Shown: positions 45,278-56,096, counted from the first letter of the stretch. The stretch is DNA of 64,000 nucleotides from Metaphire vulgaris (GCA_018105865.1 CM030872.1:5364516-5428515); one strand, 5' to 3'. Translations and numbers: made by a program. The notes: a model not told the origin generated them from the letters alone.

Positions 45278-45523
45278 TCATAGATACATACAAAATAATG
45301 ACTGGGAAAGTAGATGTGCCAATGCGATCGATTCTTTACATTCGCACACTATAGCAGCACAAGAGGCCACAAATGCAAATTGTTTAATCAGATGGTGGAT
45401 CAAAGGAAGGAAATTTGTTAGTGCAAGAGTTGTGGACAAATGGAACCGTTTGGACGAGGTGGGAGTGACAGTTGAAACAGTGAACGGATTCAAAGGCTAT
45501 CTCAGAAAACCAGGTCATTGAAT
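45278..45523 (+). mobile_element. LINE family J C-terminal fragment (unit 2)
   Basis: The second copy of 42807-43055, essentially identical, ending GYLRKPGH and a stop. Confidence 0.75.
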
Positions 45524-45583
45524 GTGGAGTTACTACAGTGGTTTTCACACATGCTTACTTAACCTCTTAAGCCACTTAAATCA

Positions 45584-45923
<340 letters not shown>

Positions 45924-45937
45924 TATGAAAAGGGACG

Positions 45938-46055
45938 GTTGCAAATTTTAAGAGATGACTGATTCAGCGGGCGTGTGGGTAGAGAAGGCTTAGGTGTTAG
46001 TGTTCTAAGGTAGACAGGTTTTGATTACTGAAGTGAGCTATGTTAATGCTTGCTC
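45938..46055 (-). mobile_element. LINE family A fragment next to the RING exon
   Basis: TGCAAATTTT, GATGACTGATTCAG and AAGGTAGACAGGTTTTGAT match the minus-strand family A 3' region at 23430-23565, with a small deletion. It ends about 40 bp from the splice donor. Confidence 0.8.
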
Positions 46056-46091
46056 TTGTTGTTAGAAATTGATCCAGTTAGTTCTACAAAC

Positions 46092-46448
46092 CGGCACAGT
46101 TTTCTTTTGCGCATGGCAGGCGCAACAATCGGTGACAGATGATTTTCGCCTGACATTCATCGTTCGAAATAAGTTCTCAATTTTCTGAACTTTGAAGTCA
46201 TTCCTCAGCCCCTGCACTCCGTTTTGCGGTAGAGTTGTCAGATCTCGGCAAGTTGGGCACGGTAGTTTGCCGGCTACAGCGCCCTTTTGTTGAAGGTATG
46301 TCTTCTGATACCCAGTCAAACAATCTGCGCAGAAAGTGTGTCCACACTTCAGCATTTTGGGTGATCGATACGGTTCGAAGCAGATCATGCACTGGAGAAG
46401 ATCTTCCAACTGCCACATCACGGGTTCGGCCAAGCTGGCTACAGACAT
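46092..46448 (-). CDS. TRIM-NHL protein, first coding exon (RING finger)
   Basis: 119 codons starting MSVASLAEPVMWQLEDLLQC. The ATG (46448) has G at -3 and an in-frame TAA three codons upstream, so it is the first possible start. The RING is C3HC4: C20, C23, C35, H37, C40, C43, C64, C67 (CMICFEP, CGHTFCADC, CPTC). A linker (GLRNDFKVQKIENLFRTM) leads to the first Cys pair of B-box 1 (CCACHAQKKTVP). It stops at a GT donor (46091-46090) in phase 0; the next exon (15188-16860) supplies AVVYCFNC and the rest. RING domains recruit E2 enzymes for ubiquitin transfer. The alternative, a stand-alone RING gene reading on to VCRTNWINF, is less likely because B-box 1 would be half missing. Confidence 0.9.
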
Positions 46449-47130
46449 TGCTGTTTAAAATAGCACAGTTGATTGCTGTATATGACCGCTCAGCAAACAA
46501 ATCAACTTCGAATTATTATAAGTTGTTTAAATTAGGCATACGGTTCGACCAGCTTACCGAGATTTAGACACGGAAGTGTTTTCCACAACAAACGACTGGT
46601 CTAATCTCGTTTGTCTAATCTCTTTGATGACTTGAAAAAGTCTCGAGTTTAGTGAATTATTTCCAGCTCTCAGACTTAAACGAACAGAACTTAATCTCCT
46701 AACATTTTCCGTATCTTGTGAAGGATCAAGCTATTTGTTGCGTTGATGTCGAGCAACAAATGTCGCGCTTATCGTAAAGTTTGCGACTTATTCTATGACT
46801 GGTCGGGTTGTCATACGCTGTACGTGCAGTGCTTAAGTCTGTAAGCCTACCGAGGTTATCCTGCATGAGCGCGAAGAATGCAACTCACGCTTGATTGCGT
46901 GTGTGGCGTTGACCGTGAAAGCACGCGACACTAATAATAGCACGCACCCGACAAGAGATTTCTGACAATACAAACTTCTTTGCAACAGCCCTTCAGAGTT
47001 TCAATTTTGCAATTGCTACAGAGCTGCAGCGTGGCTAGGTTTTGAAAGTGTGATTTTAAACTAGGGTTTTAAACGCTTTAAAGGTTTGATTTACTATATG
47101 CAGACAGCAGGACAGATAAGCCATAGAAGC
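46449..47130. other. Upstream region of the TRIM-NHL gene
   Basis: Probable 5' UTR and promoter by position (minus-strand gene). No TATA box is obvious. CG dinucleotides are commoner than in neighbouring DNA (46740-46960). No repeat was recognised. Confidence 0.4.
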
Positions 47131-47582
47131 AGAGGAAATCAAAAGGATATGGATAATGGGCATACTATACCGAAGAGCTCTACAGAAAGACTCTGAATAC
47201 GCCTCACGAAAATGAGAGCAGTTTACAGATTTAGATCAGGAAATACTGGAATCTAAAGTGAGAAAGGCTAGGATAATGGATAGTATAGCAAACAGCAAAG
47301 CACCAGGAAGTGATGATATCCCTATAAAGCTACTACAAATGTTGAAGATGAGGCCATAAAGAATGATAATGCAATATGCAAACAAATGTGGAACACGTTA
47401 AAATTATCAAATAATTGGAAAAGATCATAATAGGCCCCAAATATCCCAATTCCAAAAAGGGAAAGTCTACAGAATGCTCAAATCATCGGACAATTGCCTT
47501 TAAAATTACATACTAGGAAAATAATGTTGAAGGTTGTTCAGACACGAATGAGACAATACATGGATAGGCAGGATTTCGGAAA
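47131..47582 (+). mobile_element. LINE family R2, RT N-terminal fragment
   Basis: On + LDQEILESKVRKARIMDSIA and NSKAPGSDDIPIKLLQM are the entry motif of endonuclease-RT LINEs (47230-47345). Frame-shifted IPKKG-like and HTRKIMLKVVQTRMRQYMDR follow (47485-47570). A MITE inserts at 47591; the next coding segment (EIYVCFVNYEKEFDRVDWIK, motif A) is at 48828-48890. Confidence 0.82.
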
Positions 47583-47590
47583 GGAAGGAA

Positions 47591-47777
47591 CAGTGGCGGC
47601 TCCACCGGGGGCAGGGAGGCCCGTGCCTCTATTGAGTGCCTGCCCCCCTCCCCAGTGCCCCCCAGTTGGGACCCTACACTTAATGCTACATACATTAAAC
47701 AACAAATGGTTGGCCCCCATGATTAGAAGTTGCCACCTCAACGGCCCCCCACTTGCCAAATCCTAGAGCCGCCACTG
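47591..47777. mobile_element. hAT MITE (CAGTGGCGG family), 187 bp, in LINE R2
   Basis: CAGTGGCGGCTCC at the left, inverse AGAGCCGCCACTG at the right, with the perfect duplication ggaaggaa (47583-47590, 47778-47785). It is in the opposite orientation to the copy at 20567. Non-coding. Confidence 0.95.
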
Positions 47778-47936
47778 GGAAGGAAGAGGCAGGGTTGAAC
47801 TCTGTTTATTCTATGCCTTCTCTGGGGGAATTTTTCCCAAAAGTTTTTCCCATTTATATTTTGGCTTGGGGGTTGAAATTCTTCCAAATGACGACGAGGT
47901 TTTTTGGACACTTGGAGAGGGAACAAATATAAGGAT

Positions 47937-48458
47937 GACGGTTCGGGGTCAATTGTTCGCACGCAAATTAATCGACACAGATTGGCCGCTCAAAAATAAT
48001 CGCGTTCTCAAAAATTTTAATCTAGTCAAATTCCTTTACATAGTTCACAAAGCAGACGTAGATTTAAGCAGACGTAGATTTCAAAGCCCCTTTCTGTGTC
48101 TAAATTTTTTAGAAGCTTTTCAAATACAAGTTAAATCTAATTTAATCCTACACCTATTCCAGAACCCTGGTTACGCTACTGGCTGTAATGAAAACGACCT
48201 AAAGTTCTAAAATTTAACTTGAGAGTGAATCTTAAGTTTACAATCTCATAAACAACAACTTCGAAATGGGAGCTTCGTCTCTCAGGAGGAGGCATTCTCA
48301 GTGCGAAGCTTCGCTCAATTGACAGTTATCATTGATATTGCGATCAATTGGCTAGCGGTCAATTGTCTTGCGACCAATTGACCTCGCGATCAATTTTGCG
48401 CGGCCAATTTGAGTCGATCAATTGGCGTGCGAACAATTGACCCGACACCGAGGATGAC
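47937..48458. mobile_element. DNA element with CAATTG-rich inverted ends
   Basis: The left arm (47937-47995) and right arm (48395-48458) are inverse copies sharing GGTCAATTGTTCGCACGC and AAT(T/A)ATCGAC. The right half also has six or so further CAATTG palindromes (48308-48420) with TCGCGA/CGCGAC spacers. Non-coding. It also contains an inverted scrap of the R2 LINE (48011-48130). Family not recognised; target duplication not determined. Confidence 0.65.
48011..48135 (-). mobile_element. Inverted fragment of the R2 LINE
   Basis: The inverse of 48765-48870: both contain AGACACAGAAAGGGGC and AATCTACGTCTGCTTTGTGAA. Here TCTACGTCTGCTT is duplicated. Suggests local inversion or template switching. 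Confidence 0.75.
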
Positions 48459-48461
48459 TTT

Positions 48462-48612
48462 TTGTTTGTCAGGCAATCGAAAAGATAAAAATACAAGGAT
48501 AACTTTGTTTGTTTGTCAGGTATTTCGAGGGAAAATAAGGATTACCTTTTTTTCTTTTCAGGCATTTCGAGAGGGAAAAATATAAGGATGGATTCCCTTT
48601 TGTTTCCATGTC
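48462..48612. repeat. Three tandem units of about 48 bp
   Basis: The consensus pattern TTTTTGTTTGTCAGG(C/T)ATTTCGA followed by AAAAATA-AAGGAT recurs three times with variation. A related GAACAAATATAAGGATGAC lies at 47922-47941. Confidence 0.7.
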
Positions 48613-48764
48613 AAACATGACAAACTTTGTCTACCAAACATGTTAAACTCCTCCCATTGTCTAGGTGACTAGAATAAACACTGGTTGGACTGACCTGGCA
48701 AATTTAACTTGAGAGTGAGAAAAACGGCCCGTTTTGTAACGGCGGCCTACCATTACACAGATTT

Positions 48765-48888
48765 TTCAATTATTTAACTTGTATTTGAAAAGCTTGTAAA
48801 AAATTTAGACACAGAAAGGGGCCTTGAAATCTACGTCTGCTTTGTGAACTATGAAAAGGAATTTGATCGAGTGGACTGGATAAAACTG

Positions 48889-48890
<2 letters not shown>
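48765..48890 (+). pseudogene. LINE-R2 reverse transcriptase motif A fragment
   Basis: KNLDTERGLEIYVCFVNYEK followed by EFDRVDWIKL carries the motif A D at NYEKEFD. It continues the reading of 47131-47582 after intervening insertions and stops in an AAGT repeat. Confidence 0.8.
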
Positions 48891-48933
<43 letters not shown>

Positions 48934-48934
48934 G

Positions 48935-48982
<48 letters not shown>
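48891..48982. repeat. (AAGT)n microsatellite
   Basis: About 22 AAGT units with one AAGG variant; it is also the 3' tail of the next, minus-strand LINE. Confidence 0.97.
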
Positions 48983-48984
<2 letters not shown>

Positions 48985-49493
48985 CGTTCAGATTATTGTG
49001 GTGACTCGTCCACAGGTGGGCTGCGTGAACACATTACAGAGTTAAAGTTCATAACTAGTGCGAAACAATCAAGTTTTTAGCCTCTTTTTTCAAATGTTAA
49101 GCGAAGAGGAAAGTTGAACGAATGGAGGTAGGCCGTTCCAGGCCCTAGCAGCAGCCACATGAAATGCGCGGTCTCCTACGGTGCGGAGACGCGTCCTCGG
49201 AACAGCCAGTAAGGAGGACATGGCGGATCTCAGGCGATTCCGACCTTCCAGGTCGGCGACACGTTCGGTTGTCAGTTACGCAGGACCTGCACCATTCAGG
49301 CAGTAGAAGACCAGCGTCACAAGCTTGTAATTAATACGTTCCGGTACAGACAGACAATGTAAGTCACGGAGTAGTGGTGTTATATGATCCCCGAGTTTGG
49401 CCTTGTAGATCATTAGTGCAGCGGTGTTCTTAACCGACTGAAGACGGTTAAGTAGGTAGTTGTGTAGGTAGTTGTGCAAGCGTTGCATTACCA

Positions 49494-49520
<27 letters not shown>
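48983..49520 (-). mobile_element. LINE family B 3' part
   Basis: The UTR at 48985-49060 (GTGGACGAGTCACCAC inverse type, GTGTTCACGCAGC) and the minus-strand C-terminus: NRLQSVKNTAALMIYKAKLG, DHITPLLRDLHCLSVPERIN and VFYCLNGAGPA (49276-49494), then DRAFHVAAARAWNGLPPF (49140-49190). It is 5' truncated at the perfect hairpin. Confidence 0.9.
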
Positions 49521-49677
<157 letters not shown>

Positions 49678-50004
49678 ACCAGCGATTTGAGACAGTAGTA
49701 GACACTGGTCGGCGAATGCTTCTTATCTGATGTTCCTCGTTCTTCAATATTCAAGCAAAGATATATCGACCGTCAGAACTCAATAAAAAATAGTAAATTC
49801 GTAATTTGTATATTTCGTGAGATTTTGAACTACCGTTCATATTCAGTTGATTTGTGTTATTCCTTGTTTGTGTACTATTTTTTTGATGCTTTGCTTGTCA
49901 CGAATAAAGATTATTATATTTCCCCTCTTACTCCGGCTTGCTGTCTGGTATTCATGGTCCTGATCTTCTAACTCACACTTGAAACTGTGGCAAAATCATC
50001 GTCG
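49678..50004. other. No gene recognised
   Basis: AT-rich, with AATAAA at 49785-49790 and 49902-49907, so it may be a decayed 3' UTR of an unknown retroelement. No coding signal. Confidence 0.4.
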
Positions 50005-50009
50005 TCATT

Positions 50010-50040
<31 letters not shown>

Positions 50041-50056
50041 CCATCATCATCATCAA
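50005..50056. repeat. (ATC)n microsatellite
   Basis: ATC triplets with single ACC interruptions. Confidence 0.95.
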
Positions 50057-50140
50057 GTCATTAAATCATTGAAACGTATAACCTAGTTAATTGCGTAAAA
50101 GGAAGGAAGACAAGAAGAAGGGTTCTTATTTAAAGGGCTC

Positions 50141-50141
50141 T

Positions 50142-50205
<64 letters not shown>

Positions 50206-50380
50206 GCTGCTGCTGCTACTACTGCTGCTACTACTACTACTACTGCTACTACTACTACTACTACTACTGCTACTACTACTACTACTGCTGCTACTGCTAC
50301 TACTGCTACTACTACTACTACTACTGCTACTACTACTACTACTACTACTACTACTGCTACTACTACTATTACTACTAGTG
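50141..50380. repeat. (ACT/GCT)n microsatellite, 240 bp
   Basis: ACT triplets interspersed with GCT. Long poly-Ser, poly-Val and poly-Tyr frames are artefacts. Confidence 0.97.
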
Positions 50381-50455
50381 TAGTAGACATCAGTTGGTGG
50401 CCGCTCCGGATTTGAATCGTAATCTCTTTTTGTCAAATCCAAAGGTCAGTCCGAT

Positions 50456-50546
50456 TTATATATTATATTAAATATATATTATAATTCATATATATTTTGT
50501 TTATAAAGATTTTGTTATATATATTATAATTCATATATATATATGG

Positions 50547-50589
<43 letters not shown>

Positions 50590-50618
50590 GAAGAAGAATT
50601 ATACCACATATATATATA
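50456..50618. repeat. AT-rich palindromic stretch
   Basis: ATATATTATAATTCATATAT occurs twice (50474, 50518), followed by (TA)n at 50545-50585. GAAGAAGAATTATACCA at 50589-50605 is the inverse of TGGTATAATTCTTCTTC at 51144-51160, so the Helitron-like element sits between inverted flanks. Confidence 0.85.
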
Positions 50619-51077
50619 TCTATAATATTAAAATCCTTATTCTGTATGTCTGCTACCTTCAAGCGTTCTGATTGGTTGACTATTGGTAGACGGTTTAGTC
50701 CTTACGTCGCGATGCGTTGGTGGGCGATGTTCGAAGACGACGTTGCTATTGGTAACAATTGTTCGTAGTTTAGCACGGTTTAGTCATTGCAGCGTCAACG
50801 GGGTGGGCGTGCGACGACGTTGCTATTGGTAACAATTGTTCGTAGCTTGAGGAACTTGCGCAATTTTAACGTACATTTTAACGTACACAAAATACGCGTA
50901 CAGCGTCACAAATGGCCACAGTTGCGTGATTTTAACGTACATAGGCCTAATTATTACGTGGCGCAGAGCTTGGCTAGGTGGCGATCATTGAAATGTTGTT
51001 CAGCATGAATTCAATGATTGGGTATTAGGTATAGGTATTAGATTAGTATTATCCTGCACTGCGAGCGAAGCGAGATC

Positions 51078-51084
<7 letters not shown>
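50619..51084 (+). mobile_element. Helitron-like non-autonomous element
   Basis: Starts TCTATAATATTAAAATCC after an A and ends GAGATCTTTCTAA before a T: the TC start, CTRR end (CTAA) and A|T insertion site are Helitron hallmarks. GCGAGCGAAGCGAG sits 13 bp before the end, as in many Helitron 3' ends, although a clean hairpin was not demonstrated. The interior has a direct repeat (GTTGCTATTGGTAACAATTG at 50742 and 50819). Non-coding, so rolling-circle proteins would be supplied in trans. Confidence 0.72.

Positions 51085-51146
<62 letters not shown>
51085..51146. repeat. (TA)n microsatellite
   Basis: An uninterrupted TA run that continues across the Helitron insertion site. Confidence 0.95.
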
Positions 51147-51147
<1 letters not shown>

Positions 51148-51605
51148 TATAATTCTTCTTCATTTCTTCCATCATCTATGATGACGATGAGTTTGATACG
51201 AGATGACTCCAGGTCTTCCTGTCTCTTGCCATATGTGTTGCTTCTTCTAAGTTCAGATTTTGTTTTCCGACATCTTCTTTTATATTATCTATCAATCTCT
51301 TAGCTTGTCTTCCTCTACTTCTGTTTTCCTCAATATGACAGTGCAGGGCTCTCAGAGGCAGTCTTTCTTCTCCCATTTTTGTTACATGTCTAAACCTCTG
51401 TAGTCTTCTCCTTCGGATTTTGTCTATTGCCGTGTCTTTCATATTCGTTCTTTCTCTGGTTTCTTCATTCCTGATCTTACCTCTTCTTGTAATTCCTAGC
51501 ATTCTTCCTAAACATGCCATTTCGAAGTTAAGTATCTTTCTTTCATCTTCTTTCTTCATCTTCAAGCATTCAGATCCATACATTATGATCGGCAATATTG
51601 TATAC
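51147..51605 (-). mobile_element. LINE family R2 3' part
   Basis: The minus strand gives MPIIMYGSECLKMKKEDERK, ILNFEMACLGRMLGITRRGK, LQRFRHVTKMGEERLPLRAL and GRQAKRLIDNIKEDVG, ending RDRKTWSHLVSN (51176-51595). The order equals that of 10944-11443, but the sequence is a distinct subfamily. RT motifs are absent. Confidence 0.85.
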
Positions 51606-52437
51606 CATAGTTTTTGTGTCTATGGCTAAAACTGTTGACGTAAACATTTTATTTTATTGTACAATTAGTTAGGGGTAAATTCAGTTTGCCATTTTAAAAG
51701 AAACATTTTGAAGCTTGTTTTAAATGAAACTAGTGCTACTAGTTGGTTTAAATTTTGTAGGTCCAAGGGCAGACTATTCCAGATTCGTGATCCACATAAT
51801 TTGATAGAAAATAATCTGACATTAGATTATGCATTTTTAAGATAAATATTGTTTCTATGTCTAAGATTAAGTTCACATTTGTTATTTTGGGTTTTAAATA
51901 ATCTGTGTTCATAGAAAATATGGGGTCAAATGTCATGGAGATATTGATATATAAATAGAGAAGTATGTTGTTGATTATATTTTAAATTTTTAAAAGATTA
52001 TATTTATTGATTATATTGGTAGTGTTAGTATTATTCTTGTCTTTGAATATGAATCTTACTGCCTTGTTTTGTAATATTTGTATTTTACCAATTGTTGATT
52101 TGTAAGTATTTGCCCATATTATATTATAATAGGTTAGGTATGAGTGAATTAGACTAAAATTGAGTTGGTATCATCTATTTGTATTGGATCCAGATTGTGC
52201 AAATGAGAAAAGATACATGTAGGCCTAGTTGTTAATTTTAAACCAATTTAATATTTTTAAAATTCAGAATGTACAAGGAAAGTCAGTTCTTTAAAATTAT
52301 TGTAACTTGCAAATAAAGTAGTGTCATCTGCGAATAATAAGAATTTAAATAGAGATGACGTAAGTCGTTAATAAAAAATTAAGAAGAGAAGAGGTCCTAC
52401 CTAGTAGGCTATTGAGCATTGAGGCACTCCATATTAA

Positions 52438-53182
52438 CAGGGCCGTTTTATCCACTGGGCACAGTGAGCACTGTTTAACTCTAGCACTCACAAACAGCAT
52501 AATATCTATTAATATGAGCACTTGAGCAGTGTTACGATATGTAAACTTTTCGGGTCTTTGCATTAGCAAAGTCACTTATGATGTCCTCAAATGTCATTTC
52601 CCGCATCAAGTCTTTTTCGATTTAAAGTAGTGCCAGGGAGTATAGTCATGTTTGTCCTGAATATAAGTTGAATATAAGTTTATATAAGTTTCAGTTTGGA
52701 AAATGAACGTTCACCTTCACAACTTGTTAAAAAAGTTGAAAGGTAGATTCGGAAAGCAATATTTACAGTTGGAAAACGTATCACCATCCTGTTCTTTATT
52801 TGAGCCCTAAGCATTTCAGCCACACTTTTAATCTTGCCAAATATTTGTGAAAATAGAAGAAACTCGTCAGTAAATGCCTCTTTCAGATTTGATGGATACA
52901 TCATAATTAGTGCCTTGGCTTTAGAAACTGTTTCATCAGTTGACAGAGATCTGTCCAGAAGGAAGTAGAACTAGATTTAAATTTTGACATCGAAAACTGA
53001 TGAGGGTGCATTCCCAAATCATTATATTATTAAACATGAAGTCATAAAATAATGCGAAAGTGTTTAACTTTAAAGTTTAATCCACAGTTGGTTGCGTAGT
53101 TGGCAACTTGGAGGTTTTAAGTTGAGGATGGCCTACGATTATGAGAGTGCCCAGGGCCTACGAAGACCTTAAAACGGCCCTG
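52438..53182 (-). mobile_element. hAT DNA transposon inside LINE I
   Basis: Left end CAGGGCCGTTTTATCC, right end (inverse) CAGGGCCGTTTTAAGG: 13 of the first 13 bases match. The ATATT(A)/TATTTGAT flanks are only partly similar, so the 8-bp duplication has decayed. Excision restores KY-GVPQ of the LINE. It carries a transposase C-terminus. Confidence 0.88.
52680..52904 (-). pseudogene. hAT transposase C-terminal remnant
   Basis: Residues ...RFPTVNIAFRIYLSTFLT then CEGERSFSKLKLI match the hAT dimerisation domain (FPN--IALRI-L--P-T-A--ERSFSKLKLIK in animal hATs). The catalytic core is absent. 74 codons. Confidence 0.85.
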
Positions 53183-53360
53183 TATTTGATGTCCTTGAGG
53201 TCGGAATTTGAGAGTTGACCCACGTAATTTTTAACGGTTAGATAGGTAATTGGAAAACCAAATTTGAGACAGTCCACAGTAGTCAAGTTTTTGAGTAGAA
53301 TTTTATGATCTATTACATTAAACGCTTGTTTAAGTCTAGAAAAATTCCTTTTCAGTTATT

Positions 53361-53810
53361 GTGAGATTCAAAATTTATGTTACAATATCAATTCTGTGTG
53401 CGCGGGCTTCCTCTGTGACGTCTTGCGTGCTTGTTGTCGTTTATCGCCCCGGATCGTCCGCTGTTACTCCACTGTTTTTTCAAGAACTGATGACTCTTCT
53501 CGGTGGCTTGGCGTTGTTTTGTGATCCTGTCTGTATCGTAGGCGATTTTAATGTGCGTTTCGATAGGGACAACGATCCTGCTTGTCACCAATTGCATGAT
53601 CTTTTCGTGTCCTACAATTTCGAGCGTACTGTGACTGGACCAACACATCAGAATGGTGTTGTGCTGGATGTTCTCGCCTCCAGTCGTACCGCCTTTACTT
53701 CCTGTACTTCAGTTCATGATGTTGGTCTCTCCGATCACCATCTGCTGAGGTGGAATGTTTCGCTCTCTCGACCGCGTCCTATCTATGCTAACGTTAGTCG
53801 TCGTGCGTAA
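53361..53810 (+). pseudogene. CR1-type endonuclease
   Basis: 149 codons: VLVVVYRPGSSAVTPLFFQE, VCIVGDFNVRFDRDNDP, LDVLASSRTAF and VGLSDHHLLRWNVSL. The GDFN and SDHH catalytic motifs are kept; the N-terminal TE(T/S)W motif is missing because the element is truncated. These enzymes nick target DNA to prime reverse transcription. Confidence 0.92.
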
Positions 53811-54225
53811 GGTAAGCTCGACCTCTCGACCTTTCGAAGGGGGTTTGCAACTCTTTTCACTCGCTGATGTCACGCCCTGGTCTGACTTGGATGCTGCGTC
53901 CATGGCTCTGCTTTATAATAGTGAGATCACTCGATTGCTCGATGAGTTTATACCGGTCAGGACCGTGAGCTTTCGAAAGCGATCGCCTGATCCGTGGTTT
54001 GACGATGAATGTCGTAGTGCCAAGATGATGCTTCGTAAGGCGGAGCGGCGGGCTCGGGGTGCCTCCCCTGCTGATACCGTGGCGTCTACTGCTGGGTGGA
54101 CCAAACAGCGCAGAGCATACCGACGACTGATAGGTCGGAAGAGAGAGGTCTTCTGGTGCAGTAAGGTAGAGCGCGAGCGTACTTCACCGGGTCTGCTTTG
54201 GCAATCGATTGATGCACTCATATGA
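53755..54225 (+). pseudogene. CR1-type linker region
   Basis: 156 codons between endonuclease and RT: EFIPVRTVSFRKRSPDPWFD, DECRSAKMMLRKAERRAR and RRAYRRLIGRKREVFWCSKV. The P-PWFD-EC...R..R pattern is the normal linker in CR1/L2 ORF2. Confidence 0.85.
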
Positions 54226-54429
54226 CGTGGCCGCGCGCCTTTACCTTATAGACTCACGGCCCGTGATTTTCTCGCTTTTTTCAGCAAAAAGGTGTCCGCC
54301 GTATTGGCGGCCACTTCAGAATGTGAGCCCCCCTGTTTCAATCCGGCTCCGTCCAGTTGTTCCTTAGGCGGTTTTCGCGCTCTCTCGGTGTGGCGTGGAC
54401 TTCTCACTAGACGCTACTTATATTGATTT

Positions 54430-54562
54430 CTTATAGAGTCTCTTGCTACACGATTGTTAGCAATGACTGCTTGTATTAGCATCAACGTCTAAGCAGCAAG
54501 TAGAGACTAGCAATGCTATAGCATTGCTAGTCGAATGCTATGCTATTTGATAAGGGGCGTGA
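54430..54562. mobile_element. Short inverted-repeat insert with a 28-bp perfect palindrome
   Basis: AGAGTCTCTTGCTAC (about 54437) and GCAGCAAGTAGAGACT (54493) are inverse-type neighbours. At 54505-54532 there is an exact 28-bp palindrome centred on GCTATAGC. The surrounding LINE reading is interrupted here. Origin unknown. Confidence 0.5.
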
Positions 54563-54595
54563 GCTCTATATGTTCTCTCGGCGGAGTTAAGCGCC

Positions 54596-56096
54596 TTGCC
54601 CGACAAGTGCTGCGCCAGTGATTCTTTTCCGACGCGCCTTCTTCGAGAGTGTTGCGACATTCTGGCGCCGTTTATTACCGAGCTCATGAATCGTTCGCTA
54701 CAACTGGGTGAGGTTCCGCAGTCGTTTAAGGCCGCTTTCGTGACACCGCGGATTAAGAAACCGGGTCTCGATGCCTCTGATATTGGCTCTTACAGACCGA
54801 TCTGTCTGTTTTGTCGAAGCTACTTGAACGCTTCGTCTCTAGACAGCTCATTGACCATCTCGCAGTTTCCGGTCTCCTTCCTGAGCCTATGCCTATCGTG
54901 CTTTCCATTCTACTGAAACGGCTGTTCTTAAAATCACTTCCGATATACTTCGTGAACTTGATCAGGGTAAGTTTGCCCTCCTTGTCCTTCTTGACCTTAC
55001 GGCCGCATTTGATACTGTAGACCATTCCATCCTACTGCGTCGTCTTAACATCTCTTATGGCATTAATCACGTGGCATCAGATCGTTTTCCTCTTATCTTG
55101 ATCACCACACGCAATTTGTCCGCTGTCCTCACTCTAGGACCTTTCCATCTCGGGTGACCTGTGGCGTTCCGCAGGGCTCGGTCCTAGGTCTTATTTTATT
55201 TACCTTATATGTGGCCGATCTTATACGTATCATCCTCAAACATGGGCTTATGGACATCTTTACGCGGATGACAGTCAGATCTATGGTGGCTGTTGGCCGT
55301 TTGAAACGCATCTGCTTCTCGAGCGTATCACCTGGTGCTTGGATGAGCTGTCAGTCTGTCTAATCGGCTTCAGCTTAATGTCTCTAAGTCTGAGATGCTC
55401 TGGTTCGCCACCGAGAGGCAACAACACCTGTTGCCGCGTGACTGTGTCAAGATCCACGATCTCGAGCTTCACCCTGCTGCCTCAGTGCGGAACTTGAGTA
55501 TTTACCCTGAAGTGTCATGTATCCAAGACTGTCGCCAGCTTCTCTTCTCTTCGTTTGATTAGGAGTCTGCGTCGGTCTGTCTCTCAAGCTGTCCTTAAGA
55601 CGTTGGTTGTTGCTCTGGTACTGACTAGGTTGGACTATGGTAACGTTGTTCTTGCAGGGTCACCTGCCTTTCGACCGTTTGCAGTCAGTTTTGAATAGTG
55701 CCGCTCGTCTCATCTTTCGTTCTGCCCGATATGATCATGTCACCCCGCTTCTTATGGATCTTCATTGTGTGTCGGCGCCCGATCGCATTACGTTCAAACT
55801 ATCAACCCTTGTATATCGCTGCCTTCACGTGTTGGGTCCGAATTATCTTGCATCTGAGTTTCGCAGCGTTTCTGACCTCGCGGGCCGCAAGCGACTTAGA
55901 TCGTCAACGACATCGTTGCTTATCGTTCCGAGAACGCGTCTTGTCACTGTCGGAGATCGTGCCTTCCCGGTGGCTGCTGCGCGTAACTTGGAACTCGCTC
56001 CCTGCCGACATACGGGAGTCACCGTCGTTGGATATTTTCAGAAATCGACTGAAGTTCTGGCTTTTCAAGATTAGCTACTTAGCTAATTCTGTTTAA
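54596..56096 (+). pseudogene. CR1-type reverse transcriptase and C-terminus, multiply frameshifted
   Basis: 54596-54790: FPTRLLRECCDILAPFITEL, KAAFVTPRIKKPGLDASDIG, SYRPI. 54811: MSKLLERFVSRQLIDHLAVS. 54985-55025: [20 protein letters not shown] (motif A). 55150-55200: [20 protein letters not shown] (motif B). Motif C at about 55262 reads YADD-like only after a frame change. 55637-56096: DRLQSVLNSAARLIF, YDHVTPLLMDLHCVSAPDRI, TWNSLPADIRESPSLDIFRN, ending KFWLFKISYLANSV. Not functional. Confidence 0.88.

Larger units (their letters stand above)
51606..53350 (-). mobile_element. LINE family I (Jockey/CR1-like), interrupted by an hAT
   Basis: From 53350 inward: AFNVIDHKILLKNLTTVDCL (motif A region), LSNSDLKDIKY, then the hAT at 52438-53182, then GVPQCSI, GPLLFLIF and LFADDTTLFASYNNF (motif C, about 52325-52370), a long decayed stretch, and GSRIWNSLPLDLQNLNQLVA near 51750, ending KWQTEFTPN and a stop at about 51670. 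Stops throughout. Only the 3' two-thirds remain. Confidence 0.85.

Noticed and set aside
46062..46448. Independent single-exon RING gene ending VCRTNWINF
   Set aside because: B-box 1 would be half missing; a phase 0 donor and the matching exon at 16860 explain it better.
46198..46567. Frames overlapping the RING exon on both strands
   Set aside because: Shadows of the C3HC4-encoding frame at 46092-46448.
48890..48985. AAGT repeat as telomere or satellite
   Set aside because: It is the tail of the adjacent minus-strand LINE B, expanded.
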